Assembly: GCF_014648055.1 (NCBI RefSeq)
Contig: NZ_BMQJ01000013.1
Location: forward strand, 1 to 64,000
Source of the DNA: Streptosporangium pseudovulgare
GTDB taxonomy: Bacteria; Actinomycetota; Actinomycetes; Streptosporangiales; Streptosporangiaceae
DNA: 64,000 nt
Direction of reading: 5' to 3'
A program made the position numbers and the translations under genes. The notes below the pieces were generated by a model. That model was not told the DNA's origin. It worked only from the letters and a program-made list of their open reading frames with translations, and did not search any database. Below, piece after piece: positions 55,941 through 63,668 of this stretch. Within the stretch, counting starts at the first letter, position 1. Every line of letters starts with the position of its first letter.

Positions 55941-57413
55941 ATGGCGGTGACGATCCGGCGGCTGCTGGCCAACGCCCGCCTCGGACTGCGGGTGGTCCTG
56001 GGCCACGAAGGGCTCGACCAGCCGGTGCGCTGGGTGGCGGTGTCCGAACAGCCCGACCCCACACCCTGGCTCGACGGAGCCGAACTACTGCTGACCAGCG
56101 GCATGTGGCTGCGCGACCAGGACGACCCCGCCGCGGCGGCCGAACGGTGGGCGACCCGGCTCGCCGAAGCCGGGGCCCGCGCCGTCGGCTTCGGCCTCGA
56201 CCCCTGGTTCACCGAGGTCCCCGCCGAAGTCGTCCACGCCACCCGCCGCCACCGGCTGACGCTGATCGAGGTCCCGCGCCGCACGCCGTTCGTCGCGGTG
56301 GACCGGGCCGTGGCCGACCTGAACGCCGCAGAGGCGCGGCGCGAGGCCGAACAGGCCAGGAAGGTGCAGCAGCAGCTCGCCGAGGCCGGATACGCCGGAC
56401 GGCAGGCCGTGGCCGACCGGCTGGCGCGGGAAATGCACGGCTGGGTCGCCGTACTGGACGCCGGACACGCCGTGGCGCTGCGCGCGCCCGCCGGTGCGGG
56501 CCCCGCCGCCGAGGCGCTCACCGGACTGGCCCGCCAGGGCGACCGATCCGGACGGCACATCCTCCAGGTCGAGCTGGACGGCGTACCGGTGACCGCGGTC
56601 CCGCTGGGCCCGGCCCGCGAGCGGCGCGGCACACTCTGCGTCGGCGCGCTCTCGGTCGGCGAACGGCCCATGTGGGCCGCCGGGATCGTCGGTACCGCCG
56701 CCGCCCTGCTCACCGTGCTCGACCGGGGCGGCGAACGCGAACTGCGCCGGACGATCGCCGGGCTGCTGGCCGAGGGCGACGCCCGCTCGGCCGCGCGGGT
56801 GGCCGCCGCGGCCGACCTGCCGCTGCCCGAGGAGTTCGCAGCCGTCACGCTGGCCGGCTCCGGCCACCGCCGTGCCGCCGAGCGGATCGTGGCGGCCGGC
56901 GGCTGGGCGGCCGGCGACGGCCGGGTCGGCACGGTCGTGCTCGTCATCCCGGGATTCACCGAGGAACGGCTGGAGCCCCTGCTCGGCGGCGCCCGCGCTG
57001 GGATCGCCGCGCCCAGGCCGCTCGACGAAGTCCCGGCCGGCATCCGCGAGTCCGGCCTGGCCGCCGAGCTGACCGGCCCGGACCGGCCGGCGGTGCGCTA
57101 CGCCGACACGCCCGTGATGGAGCTGGACCGGCTGCTGGCCTCACCCGAGGCGGAGCGGTTCACGGCCGCGCTGCTCGCACCCGTGACCGAGACGGCCGAC
57201 GGCGAGACGCTGATCGCCGCCGCCCGGGCATGGGTCGAGGCCAACCACCACTGGGACCCCGCCGCGGCCGCGGCCGGCGTGCACCGCGAGACGCTGCGCG
57301 CCCGGCTGCGCCGCCTGGCGAAACTGACCGGCCTGGACCTCGACTCGCCCACCGACCGTCTCGCCCTCTCTCTTCTCATGGCGACGCTGGCGCGTCGCGG
57401 CTCGGGGGCTTGA
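55941..57413 (+). CDS. PucR-family transcriptional regulator
   Basis: 490 aa. The N-terminal PucR domain (VTIRRLLANARLGLRVVLGHEGLDQPVRWVAVSEQPDPTPWLDGAELLLTSGMWL) is followed by a GGDEF-like middle region, and the C-terminal HTH (ARAWVEANHHWDPAAAAAGVHRETLRARLRRLAKLTGLDLDSPTDRLAL). PucR proteins control purine and related nitrogen-compound use, consistent with the neighbouring permease and nitrilase. ATG at 55941. The final residues MATLARRGSGA come from repeat array 4, so the original stop was lost. Confidence 0.93.
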   Translation: MAVTIRRLLANARLGLRVVLGHEGLDQPVRWVAVSEQPDPTPWLDGAELLLTSGMWLRDQDDPAAAAERWATRLAEAGARAVGFGLDPWFTEVPAEVVHATRRHRLTLIEVPRRTPFVAVDRAVADLNAAEARREAEQARKVQQQLAEAGYAGRQAVADRLAREMHGWVAVLDAGHAVALRAPAGAGPAAEALTGLARQGDRSGRHILQVELDGVPVTAVPLGPARERRGTLCVGALSVGERPMWAAGIVGTAAALLTVLDRGGERELRRTIAGLLAEGDARSAARVAAAADLPLPEEFAAVTLAGSGHRRAAERIVAAGGWAAGDGRVGTVVLVIPGFTEERLEPLLGGARAGIAAPRPLDEVPAGIRESGLAAELTGPDRPAVRYADTPVMELDRLLASPEAERFTAALLAPVTETADGETLIAAARAWVEANHHWDPAAAAAGVHRETLRARLRRLAKLTGLDLDSPTDRLALSLLMATLARRGSGA

Positions 57414-57710
57414 GTCCGGTGTCTCTGTGTTCATGGCGACGCTGTGTTAATGGCGACGCTGGCGCGTCGCGGCTCGGGGGCTCTCGGTCCGGTGTCTTCC
57501 CTCGTCGTTCGCTCGCTGCGCTCGCTCTCTCCTCAGTCCAGACACCGGCGCCCCCTCGCTGTGTTCATGGCGACGCTGCGCGTCGCGGCTCGGGGGCTCT
57601 CGGTCCGGTGTCTTCCCTCGTCGTTCGCTCGCTGCGCTCGCTCTCTCCTCAGTCCAGACACCGGCGCCCCCTCGCGGCGTTCCCCGGTCCAGACAACGGC
57701 GCCCCCTTGC
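57377..57710. repeat. 115-bp structured repeat, array 4 (after pucR)
   Basis: Cores at 57380, 57453 (both with an extra G: GCGACGCTGGCGCGTCGC) and 57570. An 8-nt stub GCGACGCT at 57436 is followed directly by GTGTTAATGGCGACGCT, so one unit seems inserted into another. Two units are full length. Orientation relative to genes is opposite to arrays 1-3. It starts inside the pucR coding end. A degraded end copy runs to 57710; nothing else is seen before 57754. Confidence 0.9.
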
Positions 57711-57753
57711 GGGTTCGACGTGGAAGTCGGGCTGGGGCGGGTAGGAGCGGGTG

Positions 57754-58005
57754 ATGTTGTTCATCTTCGGTCTTCGTACCGCGATCCAGCGGCTTGGCAT
57801 GGTCACTCTCGTCTGCCGTAACTGCGGCAACACCGCGGCTCAGGCGCTGGTGAAGCGGGTGACGAAGTTCAGCCTGTTCTTCATTCCGATCTTCCCGGTG
57901 CGGAAGAGCTACATGATGCAGTGCACCTACTGCGGGGCGGCCTACGACGTCTCCCGGGACGAAATGGACCGCCTTCGTCGGGGCGTCGGGGTGCCCCTGC
58001 GCTGA
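57754..58005 (+). CDS. Small zinc-ribbon protein
   Basis: 83 aa. Two CxxC pairs (TLVCRNCGNTAAQAL and MQCTYCGAAYDV) frame a hydrophobic middle VKRVTKFSLFFIPIFPVRKSYM, typical of zinc-ribbon proteins of the zinc_ribbon_15 type. ATG at 57754 with TAGGAG upstream; GTG at 57751 is possible. Isolated between two repeat arrays. Function unknown. Confidence 0.88.
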   Translation: MLFIFGLRTAIQRLGMVTLVCRNCGNTAAQALVKRVTKFSLFFIPIFPVRKSYMMQCTYCGAAYDVSRDEMDRLRRGVGVPLR

Positions 58006-58010
58006 TATCC

Positions 58011-58217
58011 GCTGTGTTCATGACGACGCTGTGTTGATGGCGACGCTGCGCGTCGCGGCTCGGGGCTGTGCTGATGGCGACGCTGCGTGTCGCGGCTCGG
58101 GGCTCAGACCCGGTGTCTTCCCTCGTCGCTCCGTCGCTCCGCTCCTCCGCTCCTCAGTCCAGACACCGGCGCCCCTCGCGGTCTCCTCGGTCCAGACGTC
58201 GGCACCCCCTCGGGGGT
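58011..58217. repeat. 115-bp structured repeat, array 5 (after zinc-ribbon gene)
   Basis: Degenerate: GACGACGCTGTGTTGATGGCGACGCT (nested junction at 58023-58045, split here only by the unit border), core at 58040, a second at 58077 with one change (GCGTGTCGC), then one full H2 region ending GGCGCCCCTCGC. Linker is GGCTCGGGGCT with one G fewer. Same strand as arrays 1 and 4. The remaining 58218-58312 holds the next promoter. Confidence 0.85.
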
Positions 58218-58312
58218 TTTCCGGTGGCTTGGATACGTAAAGTTCCCGATGCGCGGGGCGGTGCGGGGACTTACCGTCTGCGGGGTCGAGAACCCCCAGG
58301 CAAGGTGAGCCC

Positions 58313-59587
58313 ATGCGCGTGCTGACCGTGTTCCTCTCCGCGTTCCTGTCCACCGTCGTGTCGTCCGCGGCCCTCACCGTCTCCGCGGTGGAGCCCGCCG
58401 CGGCCGTGACCAAGCCGCCGCCCGCCCAGACCGACGTCGTCTACCAACGGGCCTCCTTTCCCGCCGGTGTCGCCGAGGGTGTGACGGCCGGCAACACCCT
58501 GGCCTTCGCCTCCGCCGCCGGAACCACCTCCTACACCGACGCCCTGGGCACCCGTACCTGGGAGTACGCCCGCTGGACCGGCCCTGAACGGCAGGTCGGC
58601 TTCGCCGCGACCGAGCTGGTCGCGTCCTGGACCGCCGACACCCCGGCCGGGAGCTGGGTGCAGGTCGAGATGCGCGGCCGCAACGCCGCCGGACTGAGCA
58701 AGTGGTACGTCATGGGCCGCTGGGCCTACGGCGAGGGTGACATCCGCCGCACCTCGGTCCCCGGCCAGGGCGACGCCGACGGCACCGTCTCGGTCGACAC
58801 CTTCGTCGCCGCGTCGGGCCGGCCGATCACCGCCTACCAGCTGCGCGTCACGCTGCACCGCACGCCCGGCTCCACCGTGACGCCTGTCGTACGGAGCCTG
58901 GGCGCTATGGCCTCGGCCGTCCCCGAGCGCAAGCGCGTGGCGGCCAGTCCCGGTGGCCGGGCGTGGGGCATCGAGCTGAAGGTGCCGCGCCGTTCCCAGA
59001 ACGTCCACAAGGGCCACTACCCCGAGTGGGACGGCGGCGGCCAGGCGTGGTGCAGCCCGACCTCCACCACGATGGTGCTCGGCTACTGGGGCGCCTGGCC
59101 CAGCAAGGAGGACACCTCCTGGGTGGACCCGTCCGACCCCGACCCCGAGGTCGACCACGCCGCCCGCCACACCTACGACCACGCCTACGAGGGGGCGGGC
59201 AACTGGCCGTTCAACACCGCCTACGCCGGGCGGTACGGGATGGAGGGCTTCGTCACCCGGCTGCGGTCGCTGACCGAACTGGAGCGCTTCATCGCCGCGG
59301 GAATCCCGGTGATCACCTCCCAGTCGTTCAAGGAGAACGAGCTGCCCGGTGCCGGCTACGGCACCGACGGCCACATCATGGTGATCGTCGGGTTCACCGC
59401 CACCGGCGACGTGATCGCCAACGACCCCGCCTCACCGAGCGACGACGCGGTGCGCCACGTATATCCCCGGGGCGACTTCGAGAATGTCTGGCAGCGCAGC
59501 ACCAGCAGCGGCGGCATCGTCTACGTCATCCACCCGCCGGGTCAGGCCCTGCCCGCCACCGTGCCGGGTCTGCCCGCCAACTGGTGA
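58313..59587 (+). CDS. Secreted C39-like cysteine peptidase
   Basis: 424 aa. Signal peptide MRVLTVFLSAFLSTVVSSAA with cleavage near ALTVSA/VEPAAA. A beta-rich middle (residues 40-195) precedes the Peptidase_C39_2 domain: Cys247 (QAWCSPTSTTMVLGYWG), His354 (TDGHIMVIVGF) and Asp371 (VIANDPAS). It is an extracellular papain-like hydrolase; target unknown. ATG with AAGGTGAG upstream. Confidence 0.92.
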   Translation: MRVLTVFLSAFLSTVVSSAALTVSAVEPAAAVTKPPPAQTDVVYQRASFPAGVAEGVTAGNTLAFASAAGTTSYTDALGTRTWEYARWTGPERQVGFAATELVASWTADTPAGSWVQVEMRGRNAAGLSKWYVMGRWAYGEGDIRRTSVPGQGDADGTVSVDTFVAASGRPITAYQLRVTLHRTPGSTVTPVVRSLGAMASAVPERKRVAASPGGRAWGIELKVPRRSQNVHKGHYPEWDGGGQAWCSPTSTTMVLGYWGAWPSKEDTSWVDPSDPDPEVDHAARHTYDHAYEGAGNWPFNTAYAGRYGMEGFVTRLRSLTELERFIAAGIPVITSQSFKENELPGAGYGTDGHIMVIVGFTATGDVIANDPASPSDDAVRHVYPRGDFENVWQRSTSSGGIVYVIHPPGQALPATVPGLPANW

Positions 59588-59724
59588 GAGGACCCTCCAC
59601 CCGGGAATCCGCGCGGTGAGCCCCGCGGATTCCCGGGCACCCGCCACCCGGCCTCCCAACGATTTCCAAGGCCGGTACGGGGTAGTGCCGGCTGCTGAGA
59701 ACAATGGGAGCATCGGGGGAATTC

Positions 59725-60462
59725 ATGACGAGGTTTACTGGCAAGCGCATCCTCATCACCGGCGGCACCAGTGGTATCGGCCTTGCGGGTGCCCGGCGGA
59801 TCGCCGAGGAGGGTGGCCGGCTCATCCTCACCGGCACGACTCCGCAGCGGATCGCCGACGCGCGAGAGATGCTGCCGACGGCGCTGATCCTGGACAACGA
59901 CGCTGGCGCGTCCGATGGCGCCGAAGAACTCGCGGCCACCGTGGCGAAGGAAGGGGGCCTCGACGGATTGTGGCTGAACGCCGGCTACGCCAGGACGTCC
60001 CCGGTGGAAGAGGTCGACGCCGATTTCTTCGACCGGATGATGAACACCAACGTCCGCGGCCCGGTGCTACAACTGGCGCGGCTGTCCGAGCACCTCAATC
60101 CGGGCGCGTCGGTTGTGGTCACCTCCTCTACCTCGACCTATGAGGGTGCCGCCGTGGCCAGCGTTTATGCCGCCACCAAGGGCGCGCTCGTAGCGGTGGC
60201 CCGTGGCTGGGCGAGCGCGTTGGCGCCGCGCAGCATACGCGTGAACGTACTCGTCCCGGGGGCGATCGACACCGGTTTTCGAAGCTTCATGAGCGAGGAG
60301 GTTCGTCAGACCTTCGAAGCCGATGTCATCGGCCGCGTGCCGCTTGCCCGGGTCGGCAAGCCGGAGGAGGCGGCAGCCGTGGCGCTGTTCCTGCTCTCCG
60401 ACGATTCCACCTATGTCACCGCGAGCCAGTACGCCGTCGACGGCGGTCTCAGCAAGCGTTGA
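59725..60462 (+). CDS. Short-chain dehydrogenase/reductase
   Basis: 245 aa, classical SDR. TGGTSGIG cofactor motif (about 11-18), NAGYARTSPVEE, Ser in VVTSSTSTYEG, catalytic pair in SVYAATKGALVA, and NVLVPGAIDTGF plus the C-terminal YAVDGGLSKR. ATG at 59725 with GGGGG upstream. Less GC-biased than neighbours in wobble positions by eye, which may hint at acquisition. Substrate unknown. Confidence 0.93.
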   Translation: MTRFTGKRILITGGTSGIGLAGARRIAEEGGRLILTGTTPQRIADAREMLPTALILDNDAGASDGAEELAATVAKEGGLDGLWLNAGYARTSPVEEVDADFFDRMMNTNVRGPVLQLARLSEHLNPGASVVVTSSTSTYEGAAVASVYAATKGALVAVARGWASALAPRSIRVNVLVPGAIDTGFRSFMSEEVRQTFEADVIGRVPLARVGKPEEAAAVALFLLSDDSTYVTASQYAVDGGLSKR

Positions 60463-60472
60463 CCACTCCCAG

Positions 60473-60568
60473 CGGAGGAAGCGGCTCGGCTGCGACGCCG
60501 GCGAGCTCACCGTCCTGACCGGCCACCTCACTGAACACGGCCTCGTCATGGAGATGCTCGCCGGACCG
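60473..60568 (+). pseudogene. Serine recombinase (resolvase) scrap
   Basis: One frame reads RRKRLGCDAGELTVLTGHLTEHGLVMEMLAGP, resembling the middle of actinomycete serine resolvases (RLxRxAxELTxLxxxLxxHGxxLEMLxGPLPGIYDP). It stops matching after 32 residues; neither the catalytic Ser nor the HTH is present. Recognition is by pattern only. The rest of 60463-60683 shows nothing clear. Confidence 0.45.
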
Positions 60569-60683
60569 ACGCCCTGGCGGTGCCCGAACTCGCCCGGCTC
60601 GCCCGCACACCAGCGAGAAGATCGGCACGTGCTCAGCGCGGACGTCCGCGTACCCGCCCTCGGTAGTCTGGTCGGGCGTCGCC

Positions 60684-60733
60684 TATTCCTGCCATGGCAT
60701 GCCGAGGCAGGAATATCATCGCCATATGGCGAT
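60684..60733. promoter_or_regulatory. Two inverted repeats at the CmtR-like gene start
   Basis: (1) TATTCCTGC (60684-60692) and GCAGGAATA (60707-60715), perfect 9-bp arms 14 nt apart, 10 bp before the start codon. (2) ATCGCCATATGGCGAT, a perfect 16-bp palindrome at 60718-60733 that includes the ATG. The first has the form of SmtB/ArsR-family metal-sensor operators; the second could be a further site or limit ribosome access. Autoregulation is inferred. Confidence 0.65.
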
Positions 60734-61202
60734 TGACGATGATGCCGGCCGCTGCGTCAGCGCCGACATCGCCGCCGGCATCTCCCCGGCGGCGGCCCTG
60801 TTCCACTCCCTGGCCGATGAGAACCGGCTGCGCATCGTGGCCCGGCTCGCGCGCGGCGAGGCCCGGGTGGTCGACCTGGTCGGCGAGCTCGGCCTGGCCC
60901 AGTCCACGGTCTCCAAGCACCTGGCCTGCCTGCGCGACTGCGGCCTGGTCGACCACCGCGCCGAAGGCCGCCAGTCCTTCTACTCCCTGACCCGCCCCGA
61001 GCTGATGGACCTGCTCGCCTCGGCCGAGCATCTGCTGGCCGCCACCGGCCACGCCGTGGTGCTCTGCCCCGTCCACGGCACCCGGCACGGCACCACTCAC
61101 GGCGCGGCCGACGCGCGCGGCGCGCTGCGGGCCGAACTCGATCACGACCTGGAACACCTCGACCGGCAGGCAGGCGAGATCGAAGGGAAGACGGCGTCGT
61201 GA
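60726..61202 (+). CDS. CmtR-like ArsR/SmtB-family metal sensor
   Basis: 158 aa. HTH ALFHSLADENRLRIVARLARGEARVVDLVGELGLAQSTVSKHLACLRDCGLVDHRAEGRQSFYSL. Cys68 and Cys72 lie in the recognition helix (LACLRDCG) and Cys114 in VVLCPVHG, spacing nearly identical to the Cd/Pb ligands of Mycobacterium CmtR (C57, C61, C102). It should repress a metal-efflux gene and release DNA on Cd(II)/Pb(II). The stop overlaps the next gene's GTG by 4 nt. Its partner transporter is gutted (next entry). Confidence 0.92.
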   Translation: MAIDDDAGRCVSADIAAGISPAAALFHSLADENRLRIVARLARGEARVVDLVGELGLAQSTVSKHLACLRDCGLVDHRAEGRQSFYSLTRPELMDLLASAEHLLAATGHAVVLCPVHGTRHGTTHGAADARGALRAELDHDLEHLDRQAGEIEGKTAS

Positions 61203-61465
61203 CCACGCTCAACCTGCCCGCCCCGGACCGGCGCACCGTACTGCGGCGCCGCATCCGGCCGCCGGTCGCGGCCAAGGAAGGTCGCGACGCCTGGGGCGGG
61301 GACGCCTGCCGCGCCGCGCCTGCCACCACCCTGTCCGGTGGCCCGGTGCCCGGCAGCACGGCTTCCGAGGCCGGCGGCTGTGCCGACGACCGCTGCTCGC
61401 CCGGTCGGCAGAACCATCGTGACGTGCCGCACGCCGTTGCCGTGATCTCCCGGTGGTGCCCGTGA
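61199..61465 (+). pseudogene. Cation-efflux (CDF-type) gene with transmembrane core deleted
   Basis: The 88-codon frame starts TTLNLPAPDRRTVLRRRIR, like the N-terminus of CmtR-linked cation transporters, then passes directly to PVAAKEGRDAWGGDACRAAP and a Cys-rich end (GCADDRCSPGR) resembling their C-terminal tail. The roughly 150-residue membrane part is missing, in frame, with the joint near 61259-61270. No membrane segment remains, so it cannot transport. Coupled to the sensor by a 4-nt overlap; its end overlaps the AraC start. Confidence 0.65.
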
Positions 61466-62190
61466 CGGATCCTCTCCGACCGGCGGCTCGATGGCGCGGC
61501 TGGGCGGCGATCACGCCTGGTCGCTTCTACTACGGCGGGCAGATCGGCACAGTCGGCATGCACGCCCATCACGCCGTGCAGCTCCTGATCGGCGACGGGT
61601 TCGTTCTCCGGGGCGCCGACGGCGCCGAGCACACCATGACGGCCGCGCTCATCCCGGCGAACACTCCCCATGCCGTCGTGCAGGGCACGGCCGACGGCCT
61701 GCTGGCTCTCATCGACCCGGCCCATGCCTGGCCCGTGCTGGACCGGGACCACGTGTCGTCGTCGGCCGGCTGGCGCGTCCGTCTGGAGGTTCCCGCCGGC
61801 CGCGACCAGCCCACCCTGCAGGCGCTCGTCGACCACCTGGCCGGGGCGGCCACGCCGGGCCCCCGCCATCCCGCGCTGATTCATGCCACTGAGGTCATCG
61901 CGGCCACGCTGCCCGCGCGCATCCGGCTCGCCGAGATCGCACGCGCCGTGCACCTGTCAGAAAGCAGGCTGTCCCACCTGTTCACCAGCGAGCTCGGCCT
62001 GCCGTTCCGGCCGTACGTGCTGTGGATGCGGCTGCGGGCGGCGCTGTCCTCCCTGTCGGAAGGCGCGACGCTCACCGAGGCCGCACACACGGCGGGATTC
62101 GCCGACGCAGCCCATCTGACCAGGGTGGTTCGCCGGATGATGGGTCAGGCGCCCTCCAGCCTGGCAGCCGGCGTGCGATGGCTGACGTAG
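61453..62190 (+). CDS. AraC-family transcriptional regulator
   Basis: 245 aa. N-terminal cupin-like part (FYYGGQIGTVGMHAHHAVQLLIGDGFVLRG, ANTPHAV) and C-terminal double HTH (RIRLAEIARAVHLSESRLSHLFTSELGLPFRPYVLWMRLRAALSSLSEGATLTEAAHTAGFADAAHLTRVVRRMMGQAPSS). Start is one of several GTGs (61453, 61456, 61462). It is followed by a flavoprotein gene 49 bp downstream, a likely target. Confidence 0.92.
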   Translation: MVPVTDPLRPAARWRGWAAITPGRFYYGGQIGTVGMHAHHAVQLLIGDGFVLRGADGAEHTMTAALIPANTPHAVVQGTADGLLALIDPAHAWPVLDRDHVSSSAGWRVRLEVPAGRDQPTLQALVDHLAGAATPGPRHPALIHATEVIAATLPARIRLAEIARAVHLSESRLSHLFTSELGLPFRPYVLWMRLRAALSSLSEGATLTEAAHTAGFADAAHLTRVVRRMMGQAPSSLAAGVRWLT

Positions 62191-62239
62191 CAGGTTCGTT
62201 CAAGCCAGGCCACCGCCGCGGCGGCCAGGCTTGGTTCTT

Positions 62240-63271
62240 ATGATTCTCGTGATTGGCGCCGGTCAGGCGGGCCTCGCGGCGGGCCGCGCGCTGCGCTTGA
62301 CCGGGCACGACGTTCTCTTGCTGGAGGCCCACGCACGGCTGGGCGAATCCTGGCGGCGCCGGTGGGACTCCCTGCGCCTGTTCACCTCCGCCCGCCTGAG
62401 CGCGCTGCCCGGCATGCCCTTCCCCGGCGCGGACCGCTACCCGGGCAAGGACGAGGTGGCCGACTACCTGCAGGCGTACGCGGCCCGTTTCGAGCTGCCG
62501 GTCCAGCTCGACACCACCGTGTCCCTGCTGCGCCTCGGCCGCCGCGCAGGCTTCGAGGCCGTGACCGACAACGGCGTCCACACCGGCGACGGTGTCGTGG
62601 TCGCCACCGGCCCGTTCCAGCGGCCTCGCATCCCCGACCTGCCGCTCCCACCCGAAGTCGTCTCGCTGCACAGCGCCGACTACCGCAACCCCGCACAACT
62701 GCCCGACGGCCACGTCCTGGTCGTCGGCGGCGGCAACTCCGGCGTGCAAATCGCCGCCGAGCTCGCCGCGACCCGCCCGGTCACCCTCGCCCTCGGCGCC
62801 CGGCAACCGGTCTTGCCCCAGCGTGTCCTCGGCACCGACCTCTTCACCTGGCTCCAGACACTCGGCCTGATCCGCGCGCCCGTCACCAGCTGGCTCGGCC
62901 GCCGCGTCCGCAACCGCGATCCCCTGATCGGACTCGGCCCCCGAGGCCTGCTCCGGATGGGCGTGCGCATCGTCGGGCGCATCGCCGCCGCCGATGGCCC
63001 GTTGCTGCGCACCGCCTCCGGGGAAACCATCGCCCCGACCGCGGTGATCTGGGCGACGGGCTACCACGCCGACTACAGCTGGATCCGCATACCCGGCGCT
63101 TTGGCCGGCGGGCTGCCCATCCACTCGGCCGGGATCAGCCCGATACCTGGTCTGACCTATGTCGGGCTGCCCTTTCAACGCAGTCGCGGGTCCGCCCTGC
63201 TTGGCTGGGTGGGCGAAGACGCCGCCCTGGTCTCCGCGACGTATACGACCCGCTCCGCACCACGCGGGTGA
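62240..63271 (+). CDS. FAD/NAD(P)-binding monooxygenase-like flavoprotein
   Basis: 343 aa. MILVIGAGQAGLAAGRALRLTG gives the FAD motif; LGESWRRRWDSLRLFTSARLSALPGMPFP is typical of flavin-containing monooxygenase-like proteins (CzcO family), VLVVGGGNSGVQIAAELA is the NAD(P)H motif and VIWATGYHADYSWI the late family motif. Often linked to metal or xenobiotic resistance loci. ATG at 62240 is preferred over TTG 62231. Confidence 0.9.
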   Translation: MILVIGAGQAGLAAGRALRLTGHDVLLLEAHARLGESWRRRWDSLRLFTSARLSALPGMPFPGADRYPGKDEVADYLQAYAARFELPVQLDTTVSLLRLGRRAGFEAVTDNGVHTGDGVVVATGPFQRPRIPDLPLPPEVVSLHSADYRNPAQLPDGHVLVVGGGNSGVQIAAELAATRPVTLALGARQPVLPQRVLGTDLFTWLQTLGLIRAPVTSWLGRRVRNRDPLIGLGPRGLLRMGVRIVGRIAAADGPLLRTASGETIAPTAVIWATGYHADYSWIRIPGALAGGLPIHSAGISPIPGLTYVGLPFQRSRGSALLGWVGEDAALVSATYTTRSAPRG

Positions 63272-63668
63272 CCTGCACGGGTGGTCGGGATGCCGCCGCG
63301 CCGCCGGTGTGACGTGTGTGCCGTATGGAAACCCATGGTGTTGAAGTGACGTAAGCGCCAAAAGGTAAATATGTGGATATGACTATTTTTGTCTGTCCAA
63401 TACCGGCCATTAGTTCTCATTGACACCCCTAATGTATTTAGAGAACATTCAAAAAATCTCATCTGCCCCCTAGGAAACCCCCGGCCCGCCGGCCCCGCCG
63501 GACGGTGCCACCGGGACGGCCGTCTCGCGGCCCCCGGGACTTCCCCGCCTTCTACCGCCTTCACAAAAAGGTCACCGGTACGCGACCACGGCCCCGCCCG
63601 GGGTGGCGGCCGCGTGCCCGCGCACCGTCAACGACGGAAACCGACAGCCGACGACGAGGAGCTCGACG
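63272..63668. other. AT-rich intergenic region before the aminotransferase gene
   Basis: 397 bp without a gene. The stretch 63330-63470 is conspicuously AT-rich for this genome (runs such as GACTATTTTTGTC, AATGTATTTAGAG, TTCAAAAAATCTC) and contains TTGACA at 63420-63425. It probably holds the promoter of the following biosynthetic gene; no confident -10 box at 17-18 nt spacing. Signature of a cluster border or foreign DNA. Confidence 0.55.

Noticed and set aside
52301..57043. Very long minus-strand open frame (about 1,580 codons)
   Set aside because: It is antisense to the permease, dehydrogenase, nitrilase and PucR genes and to array 3, with Gly/Arg/Ala-biased content typical of GC-rich shadow frames.
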